The notes beneath the pieces were generated by a model. That model searched no databases, was not told the DNA's origin, and was given only the letters and a program-made list of their open reading frames with translations. DNA of 64,000 nucleotides from Spirochaetota bacterium (lineage in GTDB: Bacteria > Spirochaetota > Brachyspiria > Brachyspirales > JACRPF01), in NCBI GenBank assembly GCA_016214035.1, contig JACRPF010000005.1:310001-374000 (forward strand). Reading direction: 5' to 3'. The stretch's first letter is position 1. Each line of letters begins with the position of its first letter. Both the position numbers and the translations under genes were made by a program. Shown one piece after another: positions 53,274-61,232 of this stretch.

Positions 53274-53461
53274 TTCACTATCGCACGTTGAAAAAATGAA
53301 TGGTGGTAGTGCACATTCCGGTTGTTGTTTTCTATCGCTCGAACGCCGTTGCGCATGAGGTTGTTGCCCGCGGGTTATTGAAAAACATCAAACCATAGTG
53401 GGCGCTCCCGCCTGCCCAAAAATATATCTTTGTCCCTTGAAATACAAATACCCTGCCAACA

Positions 53462-53671
53462 ACTGCAACCGCGATAGTAATGACTGCAAGTGACCTGCTA
53501 ACAACGTCCAACGCCTTATTAACTACTGCAAGTGCCCTACTGACAACTTCCATTGCCTTATTAACGACTGGAAGCGGCATAGTAATAACTGCCTATGCCT
53601 TATTATCAACTGCATGTGCCACACGAACAACTTCAAATGCCTTATTAATAACTGCAGGTGCCCGATTAAAA
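53462..53671. repeat. Ten in-register 21-bp tandem repeats
   Basis: Ten units of exactly 21 bases begin at 53462, 53483 and so on, with consensus ACTGCAAGTGCCTTATTAACA. Odd and even units differ consistently (every second unit has GCCTTATTA), so the higher-order unit is 42 bases. Both strands are partly open: the plus strand gives ALLTTAS-like heptads (open 53480-53722), the minus strand AVVNKAL-like heptads with one internal stop. No ribosome site was found. The rest of the gap 53274-53461 shows nothing recognisable. Confidence 0.85.
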
Positions 53672-53739
53672 AAGGTGCGGTATCCGGTTATATCAGAAAA
53701 CACAGATACCGCACCATCATGATGAAATATCCGGGGATA

Positions 53740-54543
53740 TTATCCCTTTGCTTCGGGTGCTGCCGCCGGGGCCTCTATTTCATCCTGCAGACCGCTTTCA
53801 GATACGATATCACGGCGTTTGAACACGATAGCCCGGATCATTTTGTATTCGGCGCTGTTGGCACCGAACGCGCCTTCAATGTAGCGTTTCGAACGTATGC
53901 CGATATCCACAAGACCCGAGGGCTGTGCATACAGCACCGTGTCCCGGTGGAGTCGCGCGGCATGCAGGGGATATGCCGCCACGGTTGTTGCCTCATTGAG
54001 CGCGGCAAGATTATCCGCGCGCTTTTTCAACGCGGCCACGGTGAGATCGTTCTCGTTCGTTGCATAGACCTTTGACGCGGCGAGCATGGCGGCAAGGTCG
54101 CGGAAATAGCCGATGCGGTTCGCGAATCCCGTCTGCGCGGTGGACCGTCCGCCGTCTTTTTTCTTCTGCACATAACCCATCACCCTGCCCTGCAATGCCG
54201 ATACGTCGTTCAACTCCTTCTTCGCGGCGCCGCAGGACTTCATCGTCTTGAGTACGCGCGACGCTATGTGCTTCAGCTCTTTGTACGCGCTTCTGCGTTC
54301 GTTCTGCGCCGTCTTGTGCGTCGGCTCAAGCCTGCGCACCTCGTCCATAGCCGCAACGGCGGCGCAGTTCACCTTTTTGATGTTGGCAAGCGCAAGATCG
54401 GCCGTTGCCGGCCGGTACTTCGCGCCCATGGTGGTTGCCGCCGCGATGAGTTCAACCGCCGAGGCGAGGTTTTTCCTGTCGCCGTTCTCCTCCTTTGAGA
54501 CTTTTCTCCGTACTTCCGTTACTGTTGTGTTTTCTTCCGCCAT
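53740..54543 (-). CDS. Conserved-looking helical protein of unknown function
   Basis: 267 aa, no signal peptide or membrane segment. The sequence is rich in Ala, Lys and Arg and predicted mostly helical: AAMDEVRRLEPTHKTAQNE, AYKELKHIASRVLK, then NEATTVAAYPLHAARLHRD. The C-terminal third (GLVDIGIRSKRYIEGAFG, YKMIRAIVFKRR) looks like a compact domain, followed by an Ala/Pro-rich tail. I do not recognise the family. ATG 54543 follows AGGAG. It lies alone between two repeat-rich gaps, with a perfect inverted repeat at 54626-54682 upstream. Confidence 0.7.
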   Translation of the reverse strand: MAEENTTVTEVRRKVSKEENGDRKNLASAVELIAAATTMGAKYRPATADLALANIKKVNCAAVAAMDEVRRLEPTHKTAQNERRSAYKELKHIASRVLKTMKSCGAAKKELNDVSALQGRVMGYVQKKKDGGRSTAQTGFANRIGYFRDLAAMLAASKVYATNENDLTVAALKKRADNLAALNEATTVAAYPLHAARLHRDTVLYAQPSGLVDIGIRSKRYIEGAFGANSAEYKMIRAIVFKRRDIVSESGLQDEIEAPAAAPEAKG

Positions 54544-54625
54544 AACCGGCTCCTGATACAATGTATTTGAACATACCCCGAAGGATATATCCATGCGCAT
54601 ATTATCAGGTGAAACCGGCGGGATG

Positions 54626-54682
54626 CATAGAGTACAAATATACTTTTTCGCTGAATTCCGATGAGTATATTTGTACTCTATG
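54626..54682. repeat. Perfect 19-base inverted repeat with 19-base loop
   Basis: CATAGAGTACAAATATACT (54626-54644) and its exact complement (54664-54682), loop TTTTTCGCTGAATTCCGAT-like. It lies 83-139 bases upstream of the unknown minus-strand gene. Either an operator, a strong hairpin in its leader, or a short mobile end. Confidence 0.8.
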
Positions 54683-55061
54683 GGATGTTTAGTGATACGA
54701 TTCATACGAATAGATGGTTCTGCAAAATTCGGTGTTGGCAGAAGCAGCATATTCGTACTGGTACGGCGTTTAGGGGAGGGAAGATGTTGTCTGCGGCTTG
54801 GACTGAACTGGAGTATAGATTATGCCCTTAATAATGAACAGGCTATTTAAAATAGATATTGTAAATCTTATCCCCCCACCCACTGGAGTCGTCAAATGAG
54901 TAATGCGCGGCGAAGGCTGGGGTTGAAAACTGTGTGGGAATTGATGCGGCGTTGCTGCGGGGATTGTGGTACGTTGTTTGGCGGTATACGACATAGCTGA
55001 ACGGAAATGAAAGCCCGGGGCGCAGGCGAATACATGATGACAGGCCCGGAGACGTTGAGAG

Positions 55062-55081
55062 CAAGGGGCTTCAGCCCCTTG
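55062..55081. repeat. Short stem-loop CAAGGGGC-TTCA-GCCCCTTG
   Basis: Perfect eight-base-pair stem with a four-base loop, between the degenerate repeats. It lacks a T run, so it is not an obvious terminator. Confidence 0.6.
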
Positions 55082-55180
55082 TCCTATCAAATGTTTTTCC
55101 GGCAATTGATTCCAACCGGATACGGAAAGAGGTAGTTATTTCCTGCACACAACATCGCTGAACAGGAACCGCAGTGCGGA

Positions 55181-55206
55181 GGACAATGGAGCATGCTCCA
55201 TTGTCC
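55181..55206. repeat. Perfect 26-base palindrome
   Basis: GGACAATGGAGCA (55181-55193) is followed directly by its exact complement (55194-55206). No spacer, so it is a site or cruciform rather than an RNA hairpin with a loop. Confidence 0.8.
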
Positions 55207-55406
55207 GACTAGGTATTGCAAACTTTGTTAATTTATCGAATGCGTACGTTGCTCTGCGGCATTCGACATAACTGAACAGTGAACGAAGGAGCGAAGGACA
55301 GCAGGCATGGAGGAATATTATATTGACATTTTCATCCATATCGCCTAGTATGCGGATAAGATGTTGCGGAATAAAATGAATATCGCGTTACATCATTCGA
55401 TTATGG

Positions 55407-55985
55407 ATGATAAAATTGGAATATGAATCAATACGATCACGGCGGATAATGCAGATGGAAATGCTGAAGGAATTCCTGGTAAAAGACGGTATCAACATCA
55501 ACGGAAATGCAATTTATCGCGAGGCCGTTCGGGCTGTCATCCGGAATGGCGGGAACTGTCTGATGGTTCTCTCGAAAAAGAACGGAGATTATAAATTCCC
55601 CGGCGGCGGCATCAATGACGGCGAAGACCACGAGTCGACGTTGCGCAGGGAATTACGGGAGGAATGCGGAATCCAAATGCTCGAGATCATTGCCGGATAC
55701 GGAAAGGTGATAGAATACGACCGGCCGAAAGAACGCGAGTATGATGTATTCAAGATGACGTCATATTATTACCTGTGCAGCTCGGATACGGCGTTCGGGC
55801 AGCAGAACCTTGACGATTATGAAAAAGCGCTTGGCTTTACACCGGTGTGGATTAGTCTTGATGCCGCACTGGCCAATAATAAACAAAGGCTAGAGGAGTC
55901 ACCCGAAACAATGCCGCGCTGGGTGAAGCGGGATACGTATATTCTGGAGCGGCTGAAGAATGAATACGGCGCGCAGGTTTCCTGA
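55407..55985 (+). CDS. Nudix hydrolase
   Basis: 192 aa. The Nudix box is complete: GGINDGEDHESTLRRELREE followed by CGI, fitting G-x5-E-x7-R-E-x2-E-E-x-G. It hydrolyses a nucleoside diphosphate linked to another moiety; the substrate cannot be predicted. Either ATG 55407 or ATG 55449 (behind GGCGGA) may be the start, the latter giving 178 aa. It is the first gene after the repeat-rich gap and converges on the EFR1-like gene. Confidence 0.87.
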   Translation: MIKLEYESIRSRRIMQMEMLKEFLVKDGININGNAIYREAVRAVIRNGGNCLMVLSKKNGDYKFPGGGINDGEDHESTLRRELREECGIQMLEIIAGYGKVIEYDRPKEREYDVFKMTSYYYLCSSDTAFGQQNLDDYEKALGFTPVWISLDAALANNKQRLEESPETMPRWVKRDTYILERLKNEYGAQVS

Positions 55986-55987
55986 AC

Positions 55988-57040
55988 TTACTTCGTTTTC
56001 CCCGGCTTGAATCCCGGCGAAACATAACGCCCGTACGACTGCGTATGGCTTTTCGAGAAAAACCGGCGCACGCTCGTGATGCCCGTCAGCATGAAACAGA
56101 AACGGTATATCGCCGTGAACCCGAGCACATGCGCAAGAACAACAGCCGCGATGACGGCGCCGATGTTTGCCAGAGCGGCGGCCATGCCCGTGATCGGCAG
56201 ATGCGGTGCAAGTGCGTTATATCCGGCGATGCCGCCCCAGATCATGAGTCCCGTTGCGACGGAGCCGATGATGATGAACGGCAGCGAGAACTGTATCGAA
56301 TGCATGGGGCAGATGTTGATGCAGCGGTTGCAGGCCTCGCAGGAGAAACGCCAGCGCGGCCGTTTGTCCTTACCGGTCATGACGATGGTACCCGTGGGGC
56401 AGTGCTTTTCACAGAGCGAGCATCCGTTGCAGTTTACGTCGGCGATGAAACAGGTGCCGAGCGCCCGTGCCCCGATGGCGCGGAACAGCACGGCGATGAT
56501 GCCGGTCAGCGTTTTCGGCAATGCCTTTGCCCGGTATACTGAACGGCTGCCGGACAGAAGCTTGTCGATGAATACACCGGTCTCGCGGTCGCCCTTGGAG
56601 CATGTTGCAGTGACATCATCCTTGCCGAGCGGAGGGATGAACTGCATCCAGTTGTCGGGATATCCCGCGTCCGCCGTAACGCAGACGTCATAACCCTTAC
56701 GGACGAGGATGTGTTCCACTTCTTCAAGCGCCCCGCCGCCGTATCCGCCGGCCTCATCTTTCCCGGGCATGCCGCCGCGTACGGCAAGTACGTATATCCG
56801 GCCTTTTCCTTTCGGCAGATGTCTGAGATACCGCCGCATCGACAGCGGAGCCATCCATGAATATACCGGGAACGCGATGACGGTGTTTTCACCGAGCGGT
56901 TTTATCGGTACTGCAGTATGCGCGGTGATGCAGACGGCCGATACGGTATTCCGTTTTTGCTGAAGTGCGCGCTGTATTACATCCACAGCGTGCGCTGTGT
57001 TGCCGGTGCCGGTGTAATAGATGATGTCATAGTGCGCCAT
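55988..57040 (-). CDS. EFR1-family flavodoxin-ferredoxin fusion with membrane helices
   Basis: 350 aa. The N-terminal flavodoxin-like domain has the FMN loop YYTGTGNTAHAVD and FPVYSWMAPLSMRRYL. Two 4Fe-4S motifs follow: CNGCSLCEKHCPTGTI and CEACNRCINICPMHSIQF. The C-terminus has three hydrophobic helices. This is the EFR1 ('EF-hand/flavodoxin-ferredoxin') class of uncertain function, presumably a membrane-tied electron carrier. Stand-alone gene; ATG preceded by AAGGAG. Confidence 0.85.
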   Translation of the reverse strand: MAHYDIIYYTGTGNTAHAVDVIQRALQQKRNTVSAVCITAHTAVPIKPLGENTVIAFPVYSWMAPLSMRRYLRHLPKGKGRIYVLAVRGGMPGKDEAGGYGGGALEEVEHILVRKGYDVCVTADAGYPDNWMQFIPPLGKDDVTATCSKGDRETGVFIDKLLSGSRSVYRAKALPKTLTGIIAVLFRAIGARALGTCFIADVNCNGCSLCEKHCPTGTIVMTGKDKRPRWRFSCEACNRCINICPMHSIQFSLPFIIIGSVATGLMIWGGIAGYNALAPHLPITGMAAALANIGAVIAAVVLAHVLGFTAIYRFCFMLTGITSVRRFFSKSHTQSYGRYVSPGFKPGKTK

Positions 57041-57110
57041 GCGGTACTCCTTATGTGAACACCGCTATTGTATCGGCTTAATCGGGTTTGTAAAGACGCC
57101 GGAACGTGTT

Positions 57111-58334
57111 TCAGATACGGATGATGTCAGCCTGTTTCGACCACGGCAGTTTCTGTTCGGCGAAACTTTTATTATCGCGCGCGGCACTGCGTACCGCATC
57201 GTCGATGCCGGTGATGGTCACATGCCATGCGTTGCTCACGTCAAGATTCCCGTACGCTTCCTTAAGCGCCTTGGTCTTTTCGGTGAACTGTTCGGGAACC
57301 TTCGTAACACCGCCCGAGGAGGCGAATCCCGTCTCGATGCACTGCACCTGCTGTTTGGCGTTTGCAATAGTGCAGAGCGGTGCGCGGCCGGCGTTGATGG
57401 CCTCGATGGTGTCCTTGAACACCAGATGGTTTATCGATACCGTTCCGTTCGGTGTCTCTTCGACAAGCGTATCCGTCGCGCCGGATGTTTCATATGCTTT
57501 AATGCCGTTGGAGTTCCAGCGTACAATGCCGCGCTCATAGCGGTATTCGGCAAGCGGGCCTTCCGTCGTGATGCAGGCGTGCGTAGCAGCATAGACGATT
57601 TTCACGCCGGTATCCGTGGTCACGCGCAGGAACTGGGTGTCGGCGCTTTCAATATCCTTGGCGTGATAATTTTCCATGTAGATGTCGGCGGGGTTGGCAC
57701 TCTCATCATGCATACTGCCGGAGACATAGAGCATGTTCTCCAGAAAATGCGCCATGCCGTTCTGCATCGGCGAATCGAATATGGTCTTGCCCGCATACGA
57801 TATCTTTCCCGACCAGCAGTTGCGTCCGTAGTATGCACTTGAGCGCGGCCACAGTCCGTGCGTATGCGCCGACAATAACTTTCCGAAGCGTTTTTCAAGC
57901 GTGAGCGTTTTCAGCCGCTGTATCGACGGTGAGAAGATGTTCTGATAACCGATGGCGCAGTTCTTTCCGGAACGTTTCGCCGCCGCTTCCATGGCAAGCG
58001 CGTCCGCATAACTTCCGGCGGCCGGCTTCTCGCACATCACATGATAGCCCGCGTCGAGCGCCCGTATCGTAAGTTCGGCGTGCTGGTCGATGCCGCAGGG
58101 TATCGCGATGAGGTCGATGTTCCCCTTTTCGCATGAGTAGAGCTTTTCATACGCCCGATATATCCTCACGCCGCGCGCGGTGAATTCCTCTTCACGCTTC
58201 AGATTGCTGTCCTTGTCGCGAATGACGACGGCGGCAAGTTCGCACAATCCCTGTTCGGCGCACCAGGCTATCGAGCGCAGATGCGAATCGGCGAATCCCG
58301 CCGCGCCGATAAGACCTATTTTTATCTTTTTCAT
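57111..58334 (-). CDS. Gfo/Idh/MocA-family oxidoreductase
   Basis: 407 aa. The N-terminal Rossmann fold reads KIGLIGAAGFADSHLRSI; CEKPAAGSYADALAM holds the conserved EKP motif with the catalytic Lys. The C-terminal alpha/beta domain binds the substrate. Such enzymes oxidise or epimerise sugars and inositols with NAD(P). ATG 58334 follows GAGGAG. The 175-base gap upstream has no feature that I can name. Confidence 0.88.
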   Translation of the reverse strand: MKKIKIGLIGAAGFADSHLRSIAWCAEQGLCELAAVVIRDKDSNLKREEEFTARGVRIYRAYEKLYSCEKGNIDLIAIPCGIDQHAELTIRALDAGYHVMCEKPAAGSYADALAMEAAAKRSGKNCAIGYQNIFSPSIQRLKTLTLEKRFGKLLSAHTHGLWPRSSAYYGRNCWSGKISYAGKTIFDSPMQNGMAHFLENMLYVSGSMHDESANPADIYMENYHAKDIESADTQFLRVTTDTGVKIVYAATHACITTEGPLAEYRYERGIVRWNSNGIKAYETSGATDTLVEETPNGTVSINHLVFKDTIEAINAGRAPLCTIANAKQQVQCIETGFASSGGVTKVPEQFTEKTKALKEAYGNLDVSNAWHVTITGIDDAVRSAARDNKSFAEQKLPWSKQADIIRI

Positions 58335-58509
58335 GGAAAACTCCTCGTGGTGATGATGTACCTATGATATTCGTGAATTGCGGTGCTGTCTTGGCGGAAA
58401 AGGACATTTTTCTGCACGAAAACGACATCCATAACCGGGAAAAATCACTTATGCGTTTTTTGTGAAATCCGATAATTATAATGAAAGTTTAATTTTTTCG
58501 AGCAGGATT

Positions 58510-58779
58510 ATGATGTTATCAAGCGGTGTCAGTCAGATCAATCTGGCCAACCAGCAGACGATGTTCGTCTGGCCGTCATACGGGCAAAGCCGCATCGTGC
58601 ACATCAAGCGCCTCGACAGCGACGAAACGGAAAGCCGTTTCCAGGTCGATGCAATGAAAGCCGCAAAGGCCGATGAAGACAAGAACATCGAACCGGGCTA
58701 TCGCAAAGAAGGCGCGGACCGTGTTGCAAAACGCGAACTGTCAGCCATGCGCGGCCGGATCATTGATTTATTAGCCTAA
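58510..58779 (+). CDS. Small protein of unknown function
   Basis: About 89 aa, soluble. It contains SGVSQINLANQQTMFVWPSYGQ, then RIVHIKRLDSDETES and a charged helical tail (AKADEDKNIEPGYRKEGADR). I recognise no family. Codon use and composition look like those of neighbours, and a tandem ATGATG follows AGCAGGATT. It stands alone between the divergent dehydrogenase and the convergent htpG. Confidence 0.55.
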   Translation: MMLSSGVSQINLANQQTMFVWPSYGQSRIVHIKRLDSDETESRFQVDAMKAAKADEDKNIEPGYRKEGADRVAKRELSAMRGRIIDLLA

Positions 58780-58800
58780 ACGCGTGTTTTCCGCTATTTC

Positions 58801-60690
58801 CTATTTTGCCCGTACCATGATATCCGCCATCCGGCGTGAAAAATCAGCCGCATCGTCCAGCGCATATCCCTCGATGAGCAATCCCTGTTCATACAAAAGA
58901 AGGCTGTAATCCTTCAAGCGGTCCGATATTTTATTTGCCGTAAACTCGTCCTTGAGCACCTGAAAGAGCGCGTGGTCGGGATTGAGTTCAAGTATCTTCT
59001 TGGCGTGCGGCATCATCTTTTTCATTTGTGTCTGCGCCATCATCTGTTCCATGGCGAAGCTCACACCGTCATCGGCAGCCACGAGACACACCGGGCTTGA
59101 TTTCAGGCGCTTGCTCACGCGCACCTCGGAGACCTTTTCGCCGAGTGCTTCTTTTATCGCGGCGAGAATATCCTTGTATTCCTTTTCGTCAGCTTCCTTT
59201 TTCTTGTCATCTTTTTCGAGCGATTCAATGTCGCCCTTGCTTATCGAATGCAGTTTTTTGCCGTCGTAGTCGGTGATGTGCATCGCCATGAACTCGTCAA
59301 CGCGCTGCGTGAAATAAAGCACTTCATATCCCTTGTCACGCACCGCTTCCATCTGCGGAAGCTTTTCTATCTGCTCGCGGCTCATCCCAACGCCGAAATA
59401 AATTTCCTTCTGTCCGTCCTTCATGCGGCTGACGTATTCCTTGAACGTAGCCATGCCGCCGTTTGACGATTCGAACATGATGAGGTCTTTCAGTTTGTCC
59501 TTCGCCGCCGGATCCGAGTAAAGACCGGTTTTGATCGCCTCGCCGAATTCCTTCCAGAAATCCTCATACTTGGAGCGTTCCTTGATGAGAAGGTCCGCAA
59601 GCGATTCGAGCACTTTTTTCTCGATGTTCTTGCCGATAGTGGCAAGCTGTCGTGTATGCTGCAGTATCTCGCGCGATATGTTGAGCGAGAAGTCCGGCGA
59701 ATCGATGAGCCCGCGCACGAACCTGAGATAGTCCGGTACCAGTTCCTTGCAGCGGTCCATGATGAAGACGTTCTTCGAATAGAGCTGTATACCTTTTTCG
59801 AATTCTGCGAAGTGCAGGTTGAACGGCGCCTTTGACGGGATGAACAGAAGCGCGGTATATTCAAGCGTGCCTTCCGCCTTGGTGTGTATTATTTCAACGG
59901 GGTCCGCGAACTCGTGGAAATGCAGTTTGAAGAACTCCGCATATTCCTCTTTCTTGATGTCGTTCTTGTTGCGTTTCCACAGCGGCACCATGGAATTGAG
60001 CGTTTTTATTTCATGTTTATTCTTGTCTTTTTCGTCGTAAACCGGCATATCCATGACGATGGGATACTGGATGTAGTCCGAGTATTTCTTGACGAGACTC
60101 TGTATCGTATAGGGGTCAACATAATCGCCGTCGTCGCCTTCTTCCTTGTCGCGGAGTTCAAGTATCACTTCTGTGCCGCGGACTTCGCGGTCGATAGTTT
60201 CTATCGCATAGGTCCCGTCGCCGGTGGATTCCCAGCGTACACCTTTTTCATCGAGCGGAGAGCGGGTGAGCATAATGACATTTTTCGATACCATGAACGA
60301 AGAATAGAACCCCACGCCGAACTGGCCGATGAGGTCAACCGTGCCGCCTTCCTTGTTGGCCTTGAGCGCTTCAAGAAAACTTTTTGTGCCCGATTTCGCG
60401 ATGGTGCCGATATTCGTCACCACTTCATCGTACGTCATGCCGATGCCGTTGTCTTTTATCGTGACAGTACGCTTCGCCTTGTCCAATATGATTTCAATTT
60501 TGAATTCCGTGTCGCCTTTCAGGAGCGCCGCATTGGTGAGCGATTCAAAACGCACCTTGTCGATGGCGTCCGATGCGTTGGAAATAAGTTCACGCAGGAA
60601 AATTTCCTTGTGCGTGTAGATGGAATGTATCATGAGGTCGAGTATCTGTTTTGTCTCGGCCTCGAATGAACGTGTTTCCTTGGTACTCAT
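58801..60690 (-). CDS. htpG: Hsp90-family chaperone HtpG
   Basis: 629 aa. GHKL ATP-binding motifs are plain: LRELISNASDAIDKVRF, IKDNGIGMTYDEV, GQFGVGFYSSFMVS. Middle-domain signatures include FVRGLIDSPDFSLNISREIL, and YFTQRVDEFM follows. I chose ATG 60690 (MSTKETRSFEAETKQ) behind CCGGAGG. The open frame runs on to 60789, but that is the dispersed leader element read in frame. It is preceded by the groES terminator, so it has its own transcript. Confidence 0.97.
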   Translation of the reverse strand: MSTKETRSFEAETKQILDLMIHSIYTHKEIFLRELISNASDAIDKVRFESLTNAALLKGDTEFKIEIILDKAKRTVTIKDNGIGMTYDEVVTNIGTIAKSGTKSFLEALKANKEGGTVDLIGQFGVGFYSSFMVSKNVIMLTRSPLDEKGVRWESTGDGTYAIETIDREVRGTEVILELRDKEEGDDGDYVDPYTIQSLVKKYSDYIQYPIVMDMPVYDEKDKNKHEIKTLNSMVPLWKRNKNDIKKEEYAEFFKLHFHEFADPVEIIHTKAEGTLEYTALLFIPSKAPFNLHFAEFEKGIQLYSKNVFIMDRCKELVPDYLRFVRGLIDSPDFSLNISREILQHTRQLATIGKNIEKKVLESLADLLIKERSKYEDFWKEFGEAIKTGLYSDPAAKDKLKDLIMFESSNGGMATFKEYVSRMKDGQKEIYFGVGMSREQIEKLPQMEAVRDKGYEVLYFTQRVDEFMAMHITDYDGKKLHSISKGDIESLEKDDKKKEADEKEYKDILAAIKEALGEKVSEVRVSKRLKSSPVCLVAADDGVSFAMEQMMAQTQMKKMMPHAKKILELNPDHALFQVLKDEFTANKISDRLKDYSLLLYEQGLLIEGYALDDAADFSRRMADIMVRAK

Positions 60691-60714
60691 AATGCTAAAT
60701 GCCCTCCGGATATT

Positions 60715-60798
60715 GTTGTCGCTTTCGCGATGCGTCCGGCATCGCTTGCGCTCGGCGCTCGTTCGGGAGTTTTTTCTTATTCCGCACATCCATGTGCG
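60715..60798 (-). repeat. Dispersed leader element, copy B (upstream of htpG)
   Basis: On the minus strand it has the hairpin CGCACATGGATGTGCGG, AATAAGAAAAAA, AGCGCCGAGCGCAAG, the second hairpin GCGATGC-CGGAC-GCATCGC (60727-60745), and GAAAGCGACAAC. It lies 25 bases before the htpG start and beyond the groES terminator, so it should be in the htpG leader. Confidence 0.7.
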
Positions 60799-60867
60799 TG
60801 TCCTTCCCGAGCTGCATGTTTATTTTCTATTATTGCCAATACATAGATCCCGAACGATCGATAAAAA

Positions 60868-60901
60868 AAAGCACCGGAGACTTCGTAATCTCCGGTGCTT
60901 T
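60868..60901 (-). terminator. Rho-independent terminator after groES
   Basis: AAAGCACCGGAGA (60868-60880), eight-base loop, TCTCCGGTGCTTT (60889-60901). On the minus strand the stem is followed by a run of T residues. It lies 13 bases beyond the groES stop. Confidence 0.92.
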
Positions 60902-60913
60902 ATCCGCAATTAC

Positions 60914-61204
60914 TTACGCGATGACTGCAACGATCTCATTGTTACTCACGATGAGATATTCGTTGTTGCCGTCCTTTATCTTGACGCCGGCGAACTTATC
61001 GTATATCACGATGTCGCCCTTTTTCACGTCGATCGTCAGGCGCTTGCCGTCTTTGTCAGTCCCGCCGGGACCGATTTCGATGACTTCCGCCTTCTGGGTC
61101 TTTTCCTGAGCGGTATCCGGAATATAGAGGCCGCTCGAAGTCTTGGATTCCTGATCGAGCACTTTCAGAAGTACGCGATCGCCAAGCGGTTTTATTGAAG
61201 CCAT
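60914..61204 (-). CDS. groES: Co-chaperonin GroES (Hsp10)
   Basis: 96 aa. Typical GroES: IKPLGDRVLLKVLDQE, the mobile loop SKTSSGLYIPDTAQE, EVIEIGPGGTDKDGKR, GDIVIYDKFAGVKI and the DNNEYLIV ending. It caps GroEL. It lies 28 bases downstream of groEL rather than upstream, opposite to the usual groES-groEL order. Confidence 0.97.
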   Translation of the reverse strand: MASIKPLGDRVLLKVLDQESKTSSGLYIPDTAQEKTQKAEVIEIGPGGTDKDGKRLTIDVKKGDIVIYDKFAGVKIKDGNNEYLIVSNNEIVAVIA

Positions 61205-61232
61205 TGTGTTTCTCCTTAATCCTGTTGTCGGT

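Larger units (their letters stand above)
54984..55285. repeat. Three degenerate copies of a ~35-base repeat
   Basis: The motif CGACATA-R-CTGAACRG recurs near 54990-55005 and 55266-55281, with a diverged copy (ACATCGCTGAACAGGAA) at 55152-55168. The outer copies share the preceding GTACGTTG and GCGG blocks. In the 860-base gap 54544-55406 no gene is seen; it holds these copies, two palindromes and the inverted repeat at 54626. Confidence 0.5.

Noticed and set aside
53462-53671. Possible CRISPR array
   Set aside because: Units abut without unique spacers, and they diverge throughout. It is a plain tandem repeat.
55062-55081. Rho-independent terminator
   Set aside because: A good stem-loop but no T run on either side and no gene ending nearby.
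60690-60789. HtpG beginning at 60789 with 33 extra residues
   Set aside because: The extension is the dispersed leader element read in frame; HtpG proteins start at MS-x-K/E-T-x-x-F, matching ATG 60690, which has its own ribosome site.
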